Source: Phoronis australis (lineage: Eukaryota > Phoronida > Phoronidae). Taken from it: a DNA stretch of 62,000 nucleotides. The position numbers and the translations under genes are program-made. Below, in pieces: positions 1 to 13,794 of this stretch. The notes under the pieces were generated by a model. It saw only the letters and a list, made by a program, of their open reading frames with translations. It was not told the DNA's origin and searched no databases. Within the stretch, counting starts at the first letter, position 1. The number at the start of each line of letters is the position of its first letter. The stretch spans positions 270,310-332,309 of the forward strand of contig NMRA01000355.1 in assembly GCA_002633005.1 (NCBI GenBank), read 5' to 3'.

Positions 1-61
1 CGTGCTCCCGATGCCATCATATTTGTACCGAATCTCCCACGTCCGCCCTAGGTGGGGGGCA

Positions 62-201
62 CAGTGGCGGATTTAAGGCTGGCCAAGGGGCCATAGCCCC
101 CCTAAAATTCTCCCAGATTCCATTTTTGCAGTTTGGGGTGCGAATATCTGACGGGTAAACCCCTTGCTAATACTCGGCCCAAAATCCTGGATCCGCCCCT
201 G
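62..201. mobile_element. Short hAT-like MITE, GGCGGAT terminal repeats
   Basis: The 140-bp segment begins CAGTGGCGGATTTAAGG and ends CCTGGATCCGCCCCTG, so its ends are imperfect inverted repeats starting CAG, as in many hAT-superfamily miniature elements. The interior carries a G/C-rich stem (GGGGCCATAGCCCCCC). No coding capacity and no clean 8-bp target duplication are seen. Related ends occur at 29982-30137 and 15103-15940. Confidence 0.5.
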
Positions 202-3200
202 GGACAATCCCGGGGAAGAAGCCATCAAGAGTTGAGTAATCGTTAACCAGCAAGGAGAGTAAGAAACAATAAATAAATCTACTACTGGACTTACGTATGT
301 AGAGATGGCTACGTTGCGTCCTCCTCTCGAGGACTTCATCAGGCCACTGAGTTGTCACGTGACTTGTCATGTGACCCCCCCCCCCTGTCTATTGAGGCTA
401 GGATTCTCGATTCTCTCGTAGATAGCTTCTTTGACCCCTCTCCGAAACCAAATCTCTTCTCTATCCAGGATCTTCACATCTTCCATGGCGAAAGGAGAGT
501 AAGAATGGGCCTAGGTACACGGACTGGTAGCGAGAAGCTGTCTCAAGTAGCTATAGTTGAGATCTAACAATGTGAACTAAAGCTAGTTGCTGGTCAGCTC
601 AGCTGTAATTCTCTTGAGACAGGAAGCTCGTACCGGCCGACTGTGCTCGCTCTAAGGTCAAGATTCGTTTTATTGTGATCCAGTTTCGGTCATTCTTTGA
701 AGGATTTTTTTTTGAAAGGTGAGATCCCGAAGTCTCTGGTTTAGTGCCTTTGGGGCTGTTTCCAAATGCTTAGTTGAAACACGACCGGTAGTCCAGATGT
801 ACGCGAATATGGACAGCAATCAATTCAGTTTTGAAGATCAAAAATTCATTTCTCAATACTACTGGAAACTAAAAACACCAAGGAAGTGCAGACAGCCTTT
901 CCAAGCAATGAGTTTAATTTTATTTATTTAAGGATTTTTAAAACGTTTTTTTCTATCTACTGTGTGTGAGTCCGAATTTCATCAATGTCTTTGAGAATTA
1001 TTTTTGATATGTAACAATCGTCTATAAGTGTACTTTACTATTTGAGGATCGGATTATATACTTTTTACAGCTTCAGGCTGCATTTAAAATTCACTGAATT
1101 ATCGCAAATTCTTACAAGATAAGCTTCTAATTGTTAAAAATCATCTATGAATCTATCGACTTTCGTAGATACCTAAACAAGTAAATCAGAAACCAACGAA
1201 TTTGTTTATCAAAACTGAATGTTATACATGTAAGTAAGCAATTTCCGCATGCATGCTTGCAGACTTTTGACGGGTATCCGAGGGAATATGGGAGATGGGG
1301 CATTCGTATTAAGGTGTATTTTTGTTCATTTCAGAGGTACCTATAACGGTTCACGAGGTAAACTTGAACTCCGCTGTCAAAAAACGCTTAAATCTTTGTT
1401 TGTGATTGCGAAAGATCCTTGAGTACCGCCTTTCGACATGTACACGGTCATCACAAAGTAGCACCCTAGACAGCAGTGTTTTCCACATGTGGGAATTCCT
1501 TTCGAACAACTCATAGTAACCATCTTCTTGTGATACTACGGGAAACAGTAACATTATTTTATCACCAACCATCGGAAATCGTCCTTTTGTATAATTCACA
1601 AATAGTGGTCTTCACGTTCTTCAAAATTCCACCCTTTTGATGGCGGCAATCCTACTATATTATGTCATATTTTTGGTAGTTTGGGTCGAATAGCTGTGCT
1701 GTCCGCGAATATTTTGTGTGTCTTTTTTATGAATTTGGAACTCAACTTCCATCGTGATAACTTGGCAAGTCTCAGATTTTCATGTATAGAGGGACAAAGG
1801 GACATTTCCCCCGAACAGCTCCACCGAGAGAGGGTACCATCTGAAATGGGACACCTGAAGGCTAAAAATCATCAAGCTTGGAAAAAAGAGTGACAGTGCA
1901 TTCACCCGTCGTGTGATCCCAAAACGATGCAGGGAGTGACCTCCTTCAACATGAAATCCGGTTGCACGATTTCATCAAAAACAGAAAATAAAGGTAATCG
2001 ATTCCAGCATTGGGCCCTCTCTCCGTGAGCGGCCCCTTAAGAATTTGTCAATGAAAACACAAAAAGGTGGCCACTTATGTCATCAATGGCCTCCATCAAG
2101 AGCGGGGGCCCTAAATATGAAAATATTTATAATTTCAAATATCAGGAAATGCGCGGTATTTGATGTTATCTGTCAGGTCATCAATTTTTCTCAAGTAATA
2201 TACAGTTTCGAGAAAAAAAATAAAGCGAAAGTTGTCTCCGTTATCGCTTGCCAGAGAGGGTCATGTGGAAAAATATAGTTTTGCATTAGCAAAATTGACT
2301 TATTGAATCTAAAAATCCAATAAATTAGTACGCCCGCAAAAGCTTCGCTTTACAAATGTTCTCGATTTTTCGAAGTATATGTATGGTTGATTTCGTGCAC
2401 GTTTTCAAGTGCGTTTAGACGACCTGTGCTGCAAAAGCGGAGACCCTAACGACAATATCCTGGTCAGGGTCCTCAAAAGGTAAACCATGCACTACTGCAG
2501 AGTTGCTAAATGTTCCCTTGAATTTTCTCTCTTATTCGTAATTCGCAGTCTTTCTTTTCTCGACTGTTCCCGGTCCCACGCCTATGTCAATTGCCAAGGT
2601 TTAACCCTGACGCCTGAAATTTTTGGGCGGCTTGTTGTTGCAGTCGTTATACAATAGGTCAGTTGTTTGCTCGTGATATAACAGATTGCTATGAAATGCA
2701 TACATGTCAACCATTTCTTACGTATTTGTTCCGTTGCAGTTTCTGTAGTGCTATGCTTGCCATGACGTTAATATGCTACGTATTTCATGTACTTTTTACG
2801 TTTTTTTTTTTGGTGAAATTGACAATAAATTTATCAAACCTTTGTTTTGACTTTTACTGACAATACCTATTCTTGAAATAATCTCAGATTTGCGTCAATT
2901 AACTAAAAAATCCTTCCTTCATTGTCACTCACTGGCTCAGACACGTAGAGTAAAGAGATTCTAAAGACTTTGCTTTATGTATGTAATACATTTTGTAATT
3001 TGAACAATCAGTATATTTCGCCTCGTATTCGTCAGTCCTATGGTTCGGTGTGCTTTTTACAAAAAATTGCTATGCTTAGAATAAAAAAACGTTGACATGC
3101 ACATTGTGTACCCAATGTGAACAAGCATTATATAGTCGACAGATGGCGACTCTGTCAATTTGGGGTACATGTACGTAACTTAACCTCTGCTGCAGCCTAC

Positions 3201-4080
3201 AAGAAGAATGAGACTGGGACTCGCAAGATTGCGTACCTGCACGGTGCGAGACTTTTAATGAAACGTAAACCTTGCAATCTACGTATGGGGTTTGCCCAAG
3301 ATTCCCTTTTAGGAAAATCTTCCTTCATTAAAATATGAGTAAAAGGGTTGAAATCGATTACTTGCGAGTTAACAAATCATCTCTTAGGGATTTTCTGATG
3401 GTCGGAAATGATCATTCGTGTCTAATCATAAAGAAACACATTTTAAAACACGAATTTCTCTCTTTTTCTTAAGTCCCAGTTTCATCACGTCATGTGGTTT
3501 TAAATGAAAACATCAAATTCAATCACGTCCATTTCATAGTTTCGTCAGATGTCACGCTTATCTGTTGCAAAACGCAAAAGTACGTGTACACAGCCAATTT
3601 CATTAAAATATCCTGTTTTGTTTCAATTTTTTTAGTTTCGTAAGTGCGATTAATATATGGATTTGCCTAAGGGTTTTCTTTACAGAATGTAATGGGTTTG
3701 CAGACTCTGTTGTTATTTTGTGTCTAAGAAAGTCATAAGTACAAGTCACGATCGTATGTCGTGTACTCACACCTGTCGGGATCGCGCAATTTTCGTGTAT
3801 AGTTCTCTACTTTTTTTAGTATGCCTGCACCCGAAATGTCACCATAACGTATAACGTTTACCCGACTAAATAACAATTCTGGCATTTCAGGCCCAATCGC
3901 CGTTTACTGGCACCCTCGGCAACAACTGCATATACCTGAGTATAATGACTGCGACCAGCGAGATTGATGTCTTAACATCGGCGTGTAAAATGCTCCATTT
4001 CTCTGTATTCTAATTGATTTCACATTTACCCCCAGTGATACTCTACGCTTTTGATTTGCACTTTATTTGTAAATGTGCAG
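202..4080. other. Non-coding stretch, nothing firm
   Basis: This is AT-rich sequence with scattered short open frames and no recognisable domain. A minus frame of 82 codons at 1351-1599 is the most protein-like in composition. It lacks convincing splice context and matches nothing I know. I see no repeat array, tRNA or transposon end here. Confidence 0.4.
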
Positions 4081-4164
4081 AACCGCTGCACAATGAACGA
4101 GCTACGCGACAGGAAGCAGCAACAATCCACAAAATTCAGAGAGCTGTCATCCTATGAGCACGTA
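4081..4164 (+). CDS. Possible orphan internal exon
   Basis: An 84-nt open segment (starting NRCTMNELRDRKQQQS) is bounded by AAATGTGCAG on the left and CAC|GTACGT on the right, so it could be a phase 0 to phase 0 internal exon. A second frame is also nearly open. No homology is recognised and no partner exon was found, so this remains a weak candidate. Confidence 0.2.
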
Positions 4165-5425
4165 CGTACCTGGCCTTTTTCGACGCAGAAGTATACCTAT
4201 ACGGAAAAATAGGGGTAGCGTGCTTTGAAAATGTCTCTAACATCTGTTACATCACATTTGGATTTCTTGAGAAACTAAAATTTTCCGTGATGCAAATGCA
4301 TTTCTGGAAATATTCGACTCGTTTCGCACGGATATCCAGCCTCGATTTCATTTCCAAATGCTTATTCTAGATAGGTTACCCCTCCAATGAGCTTCGACTA
4401 TTCGCTCTTTGACTGCACTCAAGGAGATTAGCCCTTGTCTGTCATCGACACCGGCTTTGATCAGCACTATACTGGCATCGTAAGCGCCCTCTTACGACAA
4501 CAGCTGATGAGGTCACCACTTCAATTTCAGTTATCTGGAAGCCTCTATAAGGAATGGGTCATTTATAATAAAATCATAAATCCCAACAGGTTTCGCTGTT
4601 TTATTACCCTGATCAAAGATGATATCTCCACAAAGGCAATACTTCCCCAAAACAGTATGCAAAATGCATTTTTCTTCTTAAAATTGATTGCGTCTCGTAC
4701 ACTTGCTCCCCGCATAATTCACTTGATGCAGTATTGAGAGATGTTCGTTAGTCGCAGCAGAGATACGCCAATTTCAATCAGATCCGTTTTAATACCCTGT
4801 ATTAATAAAACGAACATGATTCGACACACAATTCCATTGCTCTTCGGATATGAACTGACATTTCTGTGTCTCTCTGTTAACTAATTTTTGCATGTCTGTC
4901 TAATGACCTTTTTAAGGGTAGACGAAAACTAATGCGCCCGTATCGCAGAGTGGGTATTTATATCAAAAGTCTAGACTTTTTACTCATGCGATATCGCCCT
5001 TCTCGCTATGTGGTGGCTGGATTTTTTTGCATTTTGTCTGATGCAAAAAGGCAGTTTCCCGCAATCCATTGCATATTAATACCATTCCCTTATCGGTAAA
5101 AATGCCATCTCTACATTGCTATCCCTTGTCCATCACGCAACCTAAAACCCTTACATGTACAACTTACATGTACCTCCTGGACGTACGATAATATTTATGC
5201 CTTTCCTGGAATCATTTGATCAACATGGTCGTAATTTCAGGTCGTAACTTACGATAATTTCTTAAAAGGTCACGACCTCTGACCCGGGACCTCTTACATA
5301 GAAAGTAGTTACAAAGACGAGGCGAGTCGAGAAGGGTAGATCAATTCATAGCAATGTTTCTCGTTCAGTATGTGGTATAAATAGATTATTACATGTTCAC
5401 AGTCGTTATCCCCCTTATCTAGATG
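4165..5425. other. Non-coding stretch, nothing seen
   Basis: No splice-bounded coding exon, transposon end or tandem array is apparent. The 100-codon plus frame at 4435-4737 has no family resemblance and is probably chance. Confidence 0.4.
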
Positions 5426-5706
5426 TAAATCGCATTTAAGACTGACATAAGTTAGCCAATGAGAATCGTCGATACATTCATTGATTCAGCCCGCAATGCT
5501 TCCAGCCAACTCAGTACCCTGTTAAATTTTTCGATGTTGACGTTTCCACCTATGAATAAATTTTTAAAACACTAGTTCACATCTCGCTTGAAATTTTGAA
5601 AAAAATGGCACGGTCCGTTAGACGCGCCATGTTTGCGTTATAAGCGTGGAGAATTCATTGGCAATTCTCATTGGCTGACTTATGTCAGACATAAGTGCGA
5701 TTCTAG
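5426..5706. repeat. Inverted-repeat pair (MITE-like)
   Basis: The segments at about 5426-5466 and 5664-5706 are reverse complements over roughly 40 bp. The core GACATAAGTTAGCCAATGAG pairs with the opposite arm with one mismatch. About 200 bp lies between the arms. The right arm runs directly into the ATGTCAGACATAA repeats, so the two structures may belong to one element. Confidence 0.5.
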
Positions 5707-5946
5707 TATGTCAGATAGAAATAGAATAATGGTGGATATAAATTATATCTTATTTATGCCTGACATAAATAGGATTAAGGTTGGCAATAATGAATTATGT
5801 ACGATATCGTATGAGAATTATATCAGACATAAATTATTTTATATCAAACATCATTGCCTATGTCCGACATAATTTGGATTCATGTCAGACATGACTCGGA
5901 CTGATGTCAGACATAGTTTGGATTTATGTCTGACCTCAATCGGAAC
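5680..5946. repeat. ATGTCAGACATAA palindromic minisatellite
   Basis: At least eight copies of a TATGTCAGACATAA-type near-palindrome occur here. Those between about 5857 and 5945 are in tandem at about 22 bp (unit of the form ATTTATGTCAGACATAGTTTGG). The copies further left are looser, about 45 bp apart. The two open reading frames across this stretch are products of the repeat. Confidence 0.65.
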
Positions 5947-5959
5947 TGTGTTGTACTAC

Positions 5960-8900
5960 GCCAACCATACGCGCAAGTCTTGTAGATCTTCTCAAATATC
6001 TTCTAAAATGTTTGCCTCTAGCCTGTTGAATAGCTACGACCAGAAATTAATTTTGGGTTGGTTTTTCACTAAAGTGTTGTACCTGCACGACGTTCTTATA
6101 CAGTGTCTGAACACAAAATCACTACCAGTCGTAAGTTTTGGCCTAAAAAGTCCCCGTTTAGACACTAGTGTAAAGCCTGTCGTAAAGTTACGACATTTGA
6201 ATGCAACACTAGGCCTCAGTTGATGAAATGCGGCGAAACTTACGATGTAGACTTAGCGAAGACCAGACACACGACCATTGATAGAAGCGACTCCTGTGGC
6301 CGGTTGCATTAAACAGTCCTAAACACTGACTCAACTGCGTTCCTTGGATTCTCTGCGCTTTTTAAGCTGTCCCTAAATTAGGGACACATCAAAATTTCCA
6401 TATTTATTTTCATTAATTATCAGGCTATGGAGGACCCTAGAACAATGGAAGATGTCTTGACTCTTCGTTGTTATAAAGAAGTGAAAATACAACCAAGTGA
6501 GTTGAAGACCATTTATAATGCCATAGGTAGCTAACAGAAACCGATTTGGTTAGTACTAGCACATTCAATAAGCATTTGCCCTACAGCGAAAATATCTTCT
6601 GTTTGACATGCGTGTCACAGAATCTCTGAACACACGAAATTTCGACGGATCTTCAGCTCTGTTTGAGCTGATTGAATATATTTCACCCTTCATAGCATGT
6701 AGACATAACGACCGACGGAGCTGAATGCAAAATCTACTGGGAGTCAACCGAAACTTACCTTTCCCGTTACGTGTACCTGTAAGTGAAAATCTTGGGTGGA
6801 CGACTGCAAATTATGCTTGTAAACTACGGGTGTAAACACACCTTTCACCGCGGGATTTTACTGGTGTCAATTACGAGCGTGGGCCTACATTTAGGAGCTT
6901 TTAAATGTTACCCTAGGCGTGGCACGCACGTCGTACTACGACTGCCGTTTTACGGTCGTCGTTTTATGAACGTACAATAAGGAACGTAGTTGTACAGGCG
7001 TGTACCGTTATCAGAGCTTACATGACCTGTTACAGAAATTCTCATTAGACATAACGATTATGTTCGTAAAATACGGAAGCGAACAATTTTCTTGTGTCCG
7101 TAATTTACGCCGAGAGTAATTTACGGGCGACAATTTCCATCCAGCCGGCAACTCTAAAAAATAATATCTAATGTGCGTTATTTTCTTGCATAATTTTAGG
7201 CTTTTGTAATAAAGAAATGCCTGTCGTCGGCTTGAAAACAGTATGTTTTTGTTTCGCGCACGCGCCATTTGATATCTTGCGACATCTTGCTCGATATGAT
7301 GATAGCTTCGCCAAACCAGAACTTGCTCATAAGTCCGGTTTGATGGTATCAAAATATTAAAATCTTTTAACGAAGTAAAACTAATCCCAATACTTTGTTG
7401 TGACATATACGCAACTTTTTGTATAAAGAACAGTTGATTGAAGAGTCAGCCCGAAAAAATAATGGTCATTAGTGGCGCTCTATTTCATGGCGCTGAAAGC
7501 CGACGCATGATATCGCTCCACAAATTTAGCAGAGCAACGGTAGAACGGCGATTTTTTAGCATCGGAAACTAATTTAACTTTCCCAATAAAGAGTGCAGGT
7601 TTAAAAGATACATGTCAGATTTTATCTACCAGTTTTTTCCGCACCGGTACAAAACTGTATTTTCATAATTTTGCACTAAGTCCAGGGAGAGGAAATGGAA
7701 GACTGCTACGATAGGAAGTATTCTTGATAAAATTTCTCAAAAATGTTCGCAGCTTGATGTCTTCGATTACATTCATTAACACTTCAAGTGCTGTGAATAT
7801 CAGAATTTCACAAAAGTACGTACCTTGCACAATATTTTATATTCAAACAACATGCAGACGACAATGATCTTTTTCACACCTCCTTTAATGGAAAACTCAT
7901 TTAGTGGGGCTGTAAAAGGTCGCGTACCTTTCACATCAAAGACTTTCAAAGTAGCCCAAAAATAGTTCTTGATTCTGATTTCATATTGAAGTGTCAAATA
8001 TACTCTTTCTGCTTCGTTTTATTTAAAAACTTCATCAAACGGATTTTAAGGCAAGAAAGTTTTGTCGAAACAAATAATGCTAATTCAGCACAACTCTTAA
8101 CATTTTCAAATTTAACTAAATTTAATACAGTATGATTCTTTTTGTTTAATAATTATTATTTTAGAGATGCTCCACCACCTTAAATGGCTGCCGTAGTGAC
8201 TGACAGCTCATGCATTACGGGTAGTCATTCAACAGCGGCCATATGTAATAAAGTGTCCGTCGAACCCTCGCCCACTTTAAAAATTAAGAGTGAAATAAGG
8301 AAATCACAAAAAGGGCTGAAATTTACGAAATGTGTATATTTTGGTAACATCTTTTGACTGACAAAACTCATGCTGTGTTCTAATTGGTGAATGTAAAGGC
8401 AAACATGTGTAAAGTTTGAAAGTCGCCATTGTTCGAGCATTGCTAGGGTGAGTACTGTTTGGAGTTCAAGTAGTTTAAGAGTCTGAGTATAGGCTCTTGG
8501 ACTCGGGTCTGGGTAGTTTATGTTTTGCTGTTACGTAAAAACACGTGCGACGTCAAAATCCGGATTAAATAAAAGCGTTTAAAAAGACAAGCAATTTTAG
8601 TGACATTCTGGTGGACCAGTTGCAAAGTCAAGGCTAATGTGAAATGAGAAAAAACGGGTTCTAACATCAATGAAATACTCCCAAAATCAAGAAAATTTGT
8701 GAAATAGTGTACCCATAGTATCAATTTCGAAATACTGGTTTATAACTCCAAATCATGTAACAATTGTGATATTTGACATGAAATAGAACGCCTATAGTTA
8801 AAATATATTGAACATATGGAGGTATGACCTCTTTCAAAAATCGGCGAAATTTTTAGTACAATGTGCCTCTCAAATCTCTGACAGTACGTCTGCTGCAACC

Positions 8901-9180
8901 GTTGTGATGAGGGAGAATTGATCGACTTAAGCTTCACATCGTTTCCTTGCTCTTCTCAATAGCCACATTTTTCTACAGGCTTTTAGTTTTAGTGAATGGC
9001 GATAATCTAAAGTAAAAATCCCGGCCTCATATACATGTGATGGAACAAGATAACTTAGTCAACATGCCGAAAAGTAGAACTAAACTTGGAGTCTTATGTT
9101 TCTTGATCTCTTGACCTGTCACTTTTCGTTTAATATAAATGCGCATGCCCAATGAGTTGCCCATTGGTGGATACTGGTCA
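5960..9180. other. Non-coding stretch, no supported gene
   Basis: Only short unsupported frames are seen. The minus frame of 131 codons at 7011-7406 is AT-rich, with composition typical of chance ORFs. I see no repeats of note apart from low-complexity AT tracts. Confidence 0.4.
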
Positions 9181-9186
9181 TGACCC

Positions 9187-9260
9187 ATGGTGGTGGTGCT
9201 GGTGGTGGTGTGCTGACGATGGTGGAGGCGATGGTGCAGATGGTGGTTGGAAACTTGGTG
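9187..9260. repeat. Degenerate GGT/GAT trinucleotide microsatellite
   Basis: Runs of GGTGGTGGTGCTGGTGG followed by GATGGTGGAGGCGATGG make an imperfect trinucleotide repeat of about 75 bp. It is not part of an open gene. Confidence 0.7.
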
Positions 9261-12200
9261 CTGGCGGTAGTTAGGAGTGGTTGTGTTTTTTACCTTAAAA
9301 ATAACATTTAAGATGTGTTATTATTTTTAAGTTCGTGCTATTTCTTGCAACTGTGCGTCACTCAGTTTACAATCCCGTTTTCGTACTCAGCAATACCGGT
9401 AATATAAAGAAATTCAAGTACATGTAGACCATACGATACATCGAGAATATGACAACTCTATACGTTCACTCGATAACTCTTGTGATTAGGTTATGTGACA
9501 CGTTGTAGCACTAAAATGGATGGTTTCCTAATTGTTGTTTTCTGGTTTCGCTTTTCTCAAAATTATCCTATTTGACGAGTTTTAAAGCGGCGCGTATTAC
9601 TCATACATCGACACGAGCATACAGTAAACACACGCGCTCGATGAGCACGCGCACTCACGTACATAAAACGCAATGTCTAGTGCATTAATACAATGGAACA
9701 GCTTACCTGTAGAAACGAGCACCGTCATGTCTCTAAACTACCGTCGTTTAACATTCCAAAGAACTAACACGATCGGGATTCGAGGAATTCTTACCAACTC
9801 AACCTGCCATGCGCTCCAACTGTTTTTGCTGGTCTTAGAAAAACAACACGCCACGGTAGGGAAATATATCGAGTCTCTTCGACGAGTAAATCGAGCGCGT
9901 TGATGCAGTTCAAAAGGGTTTAAGGTTTTGGCGCCGAGAATGTTCGCTATAACTGGAAAACAGACTCCGCTTTTTTAGCAGTTAATGTCATTTCGCTGAC
10001 AGCAGCTTGATTTACAGGAGAATCGGAATGGTCTAATTACGAGCGATGTAGTTATTTTGAGTTGCTTAAGCGGCCCTTAATGGCATAACTCGTGTTCACA
10101 CCACGGGATTTTTTAAGCGATTAGTATGCCGCTGATTGAAGAATACATGTTTCAGAGGCAATTACGGTCATTTATTAGCAAAACGCTTTCTGATTTGCAA
10201 GAAAAGAAGAGAGTGACACATGTTGTAATAAAATAGTTAATTTTACACTGAGCTTTTTTCAAAAAAATCAATAATTTTGTGAAGAGAGCTTTGCTGTTGA
10301 ATTGATTTTATCAAAGGGGCATTTAATAACAATTTATACACAAGAGATGTTTCAAATGTTGTATTGAATTTCTTTTTTCCTAAAGCTTTTTTCTATAGCT
10401 TAAAATTAAAAACGTTGGAATACATGTGTAATTTATGAGGTCAGAAATGAGTCCGTTGCTTCTTTGAAAAATAATTCTCCATCGAAACATTTGAAATGAA
10501 TGTAGAGTTTGTGATGTTCTTGAATAGCTTAAGGGTGTTTTTTAAATACACAAAGTAGTTCAAAGTTTGCACCTGACCACAAGTCAAACAAGAGGTGTTA
10601 ATTTGCTACAAATGAAAGTCACTTAAGCATGGCGCAGACGAAGAGCTTCTTCTCCCTCATTAGCTATTTTGCGTGAGTAGCGAATGAGATACGGCCTTCT
10701 ACTTGTGCTGTATGACATGACCAAGCAAAGAAACTACGCTATGTTTAAGATGTTTAGAAACGAAACTTTTTTAACAAAAATCTTACAGCAGTAGTTTCCA
10801 TCGGCAGTGAAATTACCATGAGAGAAGACAGTTCTTCTATTTTTTGGCGGCTTTAACAAAGATTTGCACAAACGTAAACACTATACATGTATATTAGAAT
10901 TTCTCCAGTAAACAAAACGTGCGTGGATCGGACCCATGACGGTTTGTGACAGGCGCTTTGGTCTCGAGAAAAGAATTTAAGTGGAAAGTATGTCAATTTA
11001 TTTCCAACCCTGGTGGTTACATTTACCTTTGATCTCTCAATGATGGTCTAACTCAATTCCGAAAAAAGGAATAAGGAATTACAAAATTATTTCAATTCCT
11101 TGAATAAGTGAATTTCATCCCGTTTGTCGTGAAATCCTCAATAACGTTTAATCATATCTTATCTCTGCTTTCACCACACAAGGGCACTGTCCACAGGGTT
11201 GAAAAACACCTTCATGAATTTACTTGAGGTAGTAAAAATGATAGAATCCCGAGAACTCTCGTATTTCTTTGAAGACTGTCTCGGTGGATGTAAAATTACT
11301 CGAATTGAGTCGCACGCTTTCCTTAAGCTGTCTCATTAACCTGGGCCAAAATATTAGTTCTTAGAGTGTTCCCCTAAATCTACAGCAATCCTCAGAATTT
11401 TGTTAGCATTTAACGAGATCTAATCCAACGTCATATTCTCTGGAAAGAAATGTTCAATGTATCTCCTCACACGTTTCCTAGTAAACATGAGAACCACTGT
11501 GGCTCCATTCAATTTTACAAGCAACAGTACTGTTGTCAAAAGTGGCATAAAAATGATATTGTGTTTACTGCGTGAAACGCTTTAACGATAGAATTGATCA
11601 AATCTCGCGAGAGCTCCACCTGTCCTGTGATTCTAATCATCCCCCCATTCCTTAAGAATGGAGCTGGATCCTCCAGAAGTAAGTACACTAGTCTAGCATG
11701 GCCTTTCCTTCTCTTACATGTACGTATACTTGTGATATTTACATGTAGACTTCACAGGATGACGCATGCGCAATTTTATACAACCCATAACCGTTCTTCT
11801 CCATTCACAGAATTTTACAGCCTGAGAAAAGCGAAAAATTTTTAAGTTTTTCTGTCAACTGTCCTTCAAATATTTTTACGTCTTTTAGTTTCTCCGAAGA
11901 CACGAAAATAACAAATAAAAATTGAAACAAAATGGGAGACTTTTAAACATTTCTTTACCGAAGAATTTGGACAGAAGATGATAACTTCAGAAATGAATAA
12001 AAAATCAAAGTTTTTCGAATTTGCTCGATACAATATTGTATATGCATATGAACATAGAATTTTCAAAGCAGGCACTTTAATGGCGTTTCTGTGGAAATTT
12101 GGAGTAGCCGTTTCGCAATTGTCTGGCTTTTCCAGTTAAGAATCCCAAACATTTGTTTTCATTTGATCCGTCTGGTAAATGTGTGCAACTTCTCCTTATT

Positions 12201-12440
12201 CTGTTAACCAGATAAATATGTTATTGTTGTATTAAACCATGGACTTGAAAATATCTTTTGCAAATTCACAGGATCGCAAATTTCAAATCCAATAATAGCC
12301 TAAGTACCTAAATACGCCTATACACCCCCCCCCCCCCCCATACCTGTTTCAATCTACTAAAAACGAAATTGAGAAATATATTTTTAAAAGAATTGTTAAT
12401 AACAAGTCGTCGATTTTCATGGTTCTTTCACTTGGAGATC
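9261..12440. other. Non-coding stretch with poly-C tract
   Basis: No gene is supported. The only notable item is an uninterrupted run of 14 C residues at about 12326-12339. The frames at 9673-9903 and 11594-11845 show no homology and no splice context. Confidence 0.4.
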
Positions 12441-12444
12441 AGCA

Positions 12445-12695
12445 GGTGCCCGTTCCAAGAAAACTGACTTAGCTTTGACAAATCTTAAATTTCAGTCAAT
12501 TTTAAGATGAAACCTAAATTTGTCTCAAGATGGTTTCAAGAAAGAGATCTTACGTTTGACTTAAGTTTTTGATCTTAGTTGTGTCTTAATCTTGACCATC
12601 TTACCTGATGTAAAAAGTTTCAGATTTTGGAAGTTGAGAAAAATCTTAGACTTAAGTTAAAAATGAACTTAAGCCAGTTTTTTGGTACTGGCCCA
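12445..12695. mobile_element. MITE with about 28-bp terminal inverted repeats
   Basis: The left end GTGCCCGTTCCAAGAAAACT and the reverse complement of the right end (GGGCCAGTACCAAAAAACTG) match imperfectly over about 28 bp. The interior is dense in CTTAAG/GACTTAAG words in both orientations, so much of the 250-bp element can fold on itself. It has no coding capacity, consistent with a non-autonomous DNA transposon. Confidence 0.6.
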
Positions 12696-12699
12696 ATGC

Positions 12700-13579
12700 T
12701 ACATTGGTCCGAGTTGAACGTGTGAGAACATACTATCACGTTGTATTTTGTAATCATTCCAGCACTCTGTTTATTGTCCGTGAGTGTGAAAGAATTAGCA
12801 CTAAAAAGTGGTTTTAGATTACCCTTTCCCCCTCCTCAAGTGCAAAGGAATTTAGGCAAGTTTCGCTCCGGTACAACGCACTTGTTCAACACAACCCGTA
12901 ATCAAAATTGGTTTTATTCAAACTAATCGTTAGCGACCTAGAAAGTGGAACCAGTACATCGGAATGCCGATGTCAGCCCAAATCCGTGTCGATTTATTTA
13001 TTGTTGATTCGATAAAATAAGGATGTTTTAGCACATGTCGACCAAGCCTGACAAAAATGAACGTAATAAATTTCCCGTAAGAAACCAGATCACATTGAAA
13101 CGAAACAAATGTTTGCCATGTCCAATATTACGTTCAAAAGTTTATTTTTTACCAGAACTGGAAACTATAGCGTCAGAGAGGTAAATTAAATCTCCTAGGC
13201 GTACTATTTGCCGTGTATCATTTATCATACACGTAGCAATACTGTGGAAAAGAGATAGTCTGGCCATTCACGTGTAATTGCCACAAGCCTAACTACAAAT
13301 TCTGTCATTCAGCCTGTACCTTTCTCATAGGATCAAGCTATTAATGAAAATCAAACGTAGACCAGACGTCTGGTATCCCTTCTTATCGGATTGCATGTGA
13401 ACGCAGTATAAATCTCAATCAGGACATACTGCTGCGGTACGTGAATGTTAACTCAAACGCTGCACGCGAAAAGAATCGCCAGCACTATGTTGTCGTATAC
13501 AATGTACAGACTTGACATAACTATAAAAATTGGTCTATGAATAAATTGACCACGTTTACAATTCGCAAATCTCTTATAC
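12700..13579. other. Non-coding stretch, nothing seen
   Basis: No open frame with splice borders and no repeat structure was detected here. Confidence 0.4.
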
Positions 13580-13597
13580 TAAGCCTTGTCGTGCAGT

Positions 13598-13794
13598 GAC
13601 TTCAAATCAGTCGAGGACACGTGTATCACAGCGAACCGTGCAGAATCAATGATGTCAGTGTCGTCAGAAACCCTCGTCGAAGAGTGCTGGCATCTCAAAA
13701 AGCGATTTGTTGCAAGATACATGTATCTCCATCTTATCCATGCAAAGCATCCAAACCACGAAGGTTTACAATTACTCTTACAAGCAAAGGAAGT
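13598..13794 (+). CDS. Possible orphan exon, unrecognised protein
   Basis: After TGTCGTGCAG an open frame begins DFKSVEDTCITANRAES and runs through LVEECWHLKKRFVARYMYLH to LQLLLQAKE. There a GTACGTGA donor follows. Amino-acid composition is that of a helical globular protein and codon use is balanced, so this may be a real internal exon of about 197 nt. No family is recognised and no neighbouring exon could be joined with certainty. The 93-codon minus frame over the same bases looks like its shadow. Confidence 0.35.

Noticed and set aside
5680-5946. CRISPR-like short repeats
   Set aside because: The 22-bp units are contiguous without unique spacers and the context is eukaryotic.
12326-12339. 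Poly-C run as a functional quadruplex site
   Set aside because: A single homopolymer with nothing around it; ordinary low complexity.
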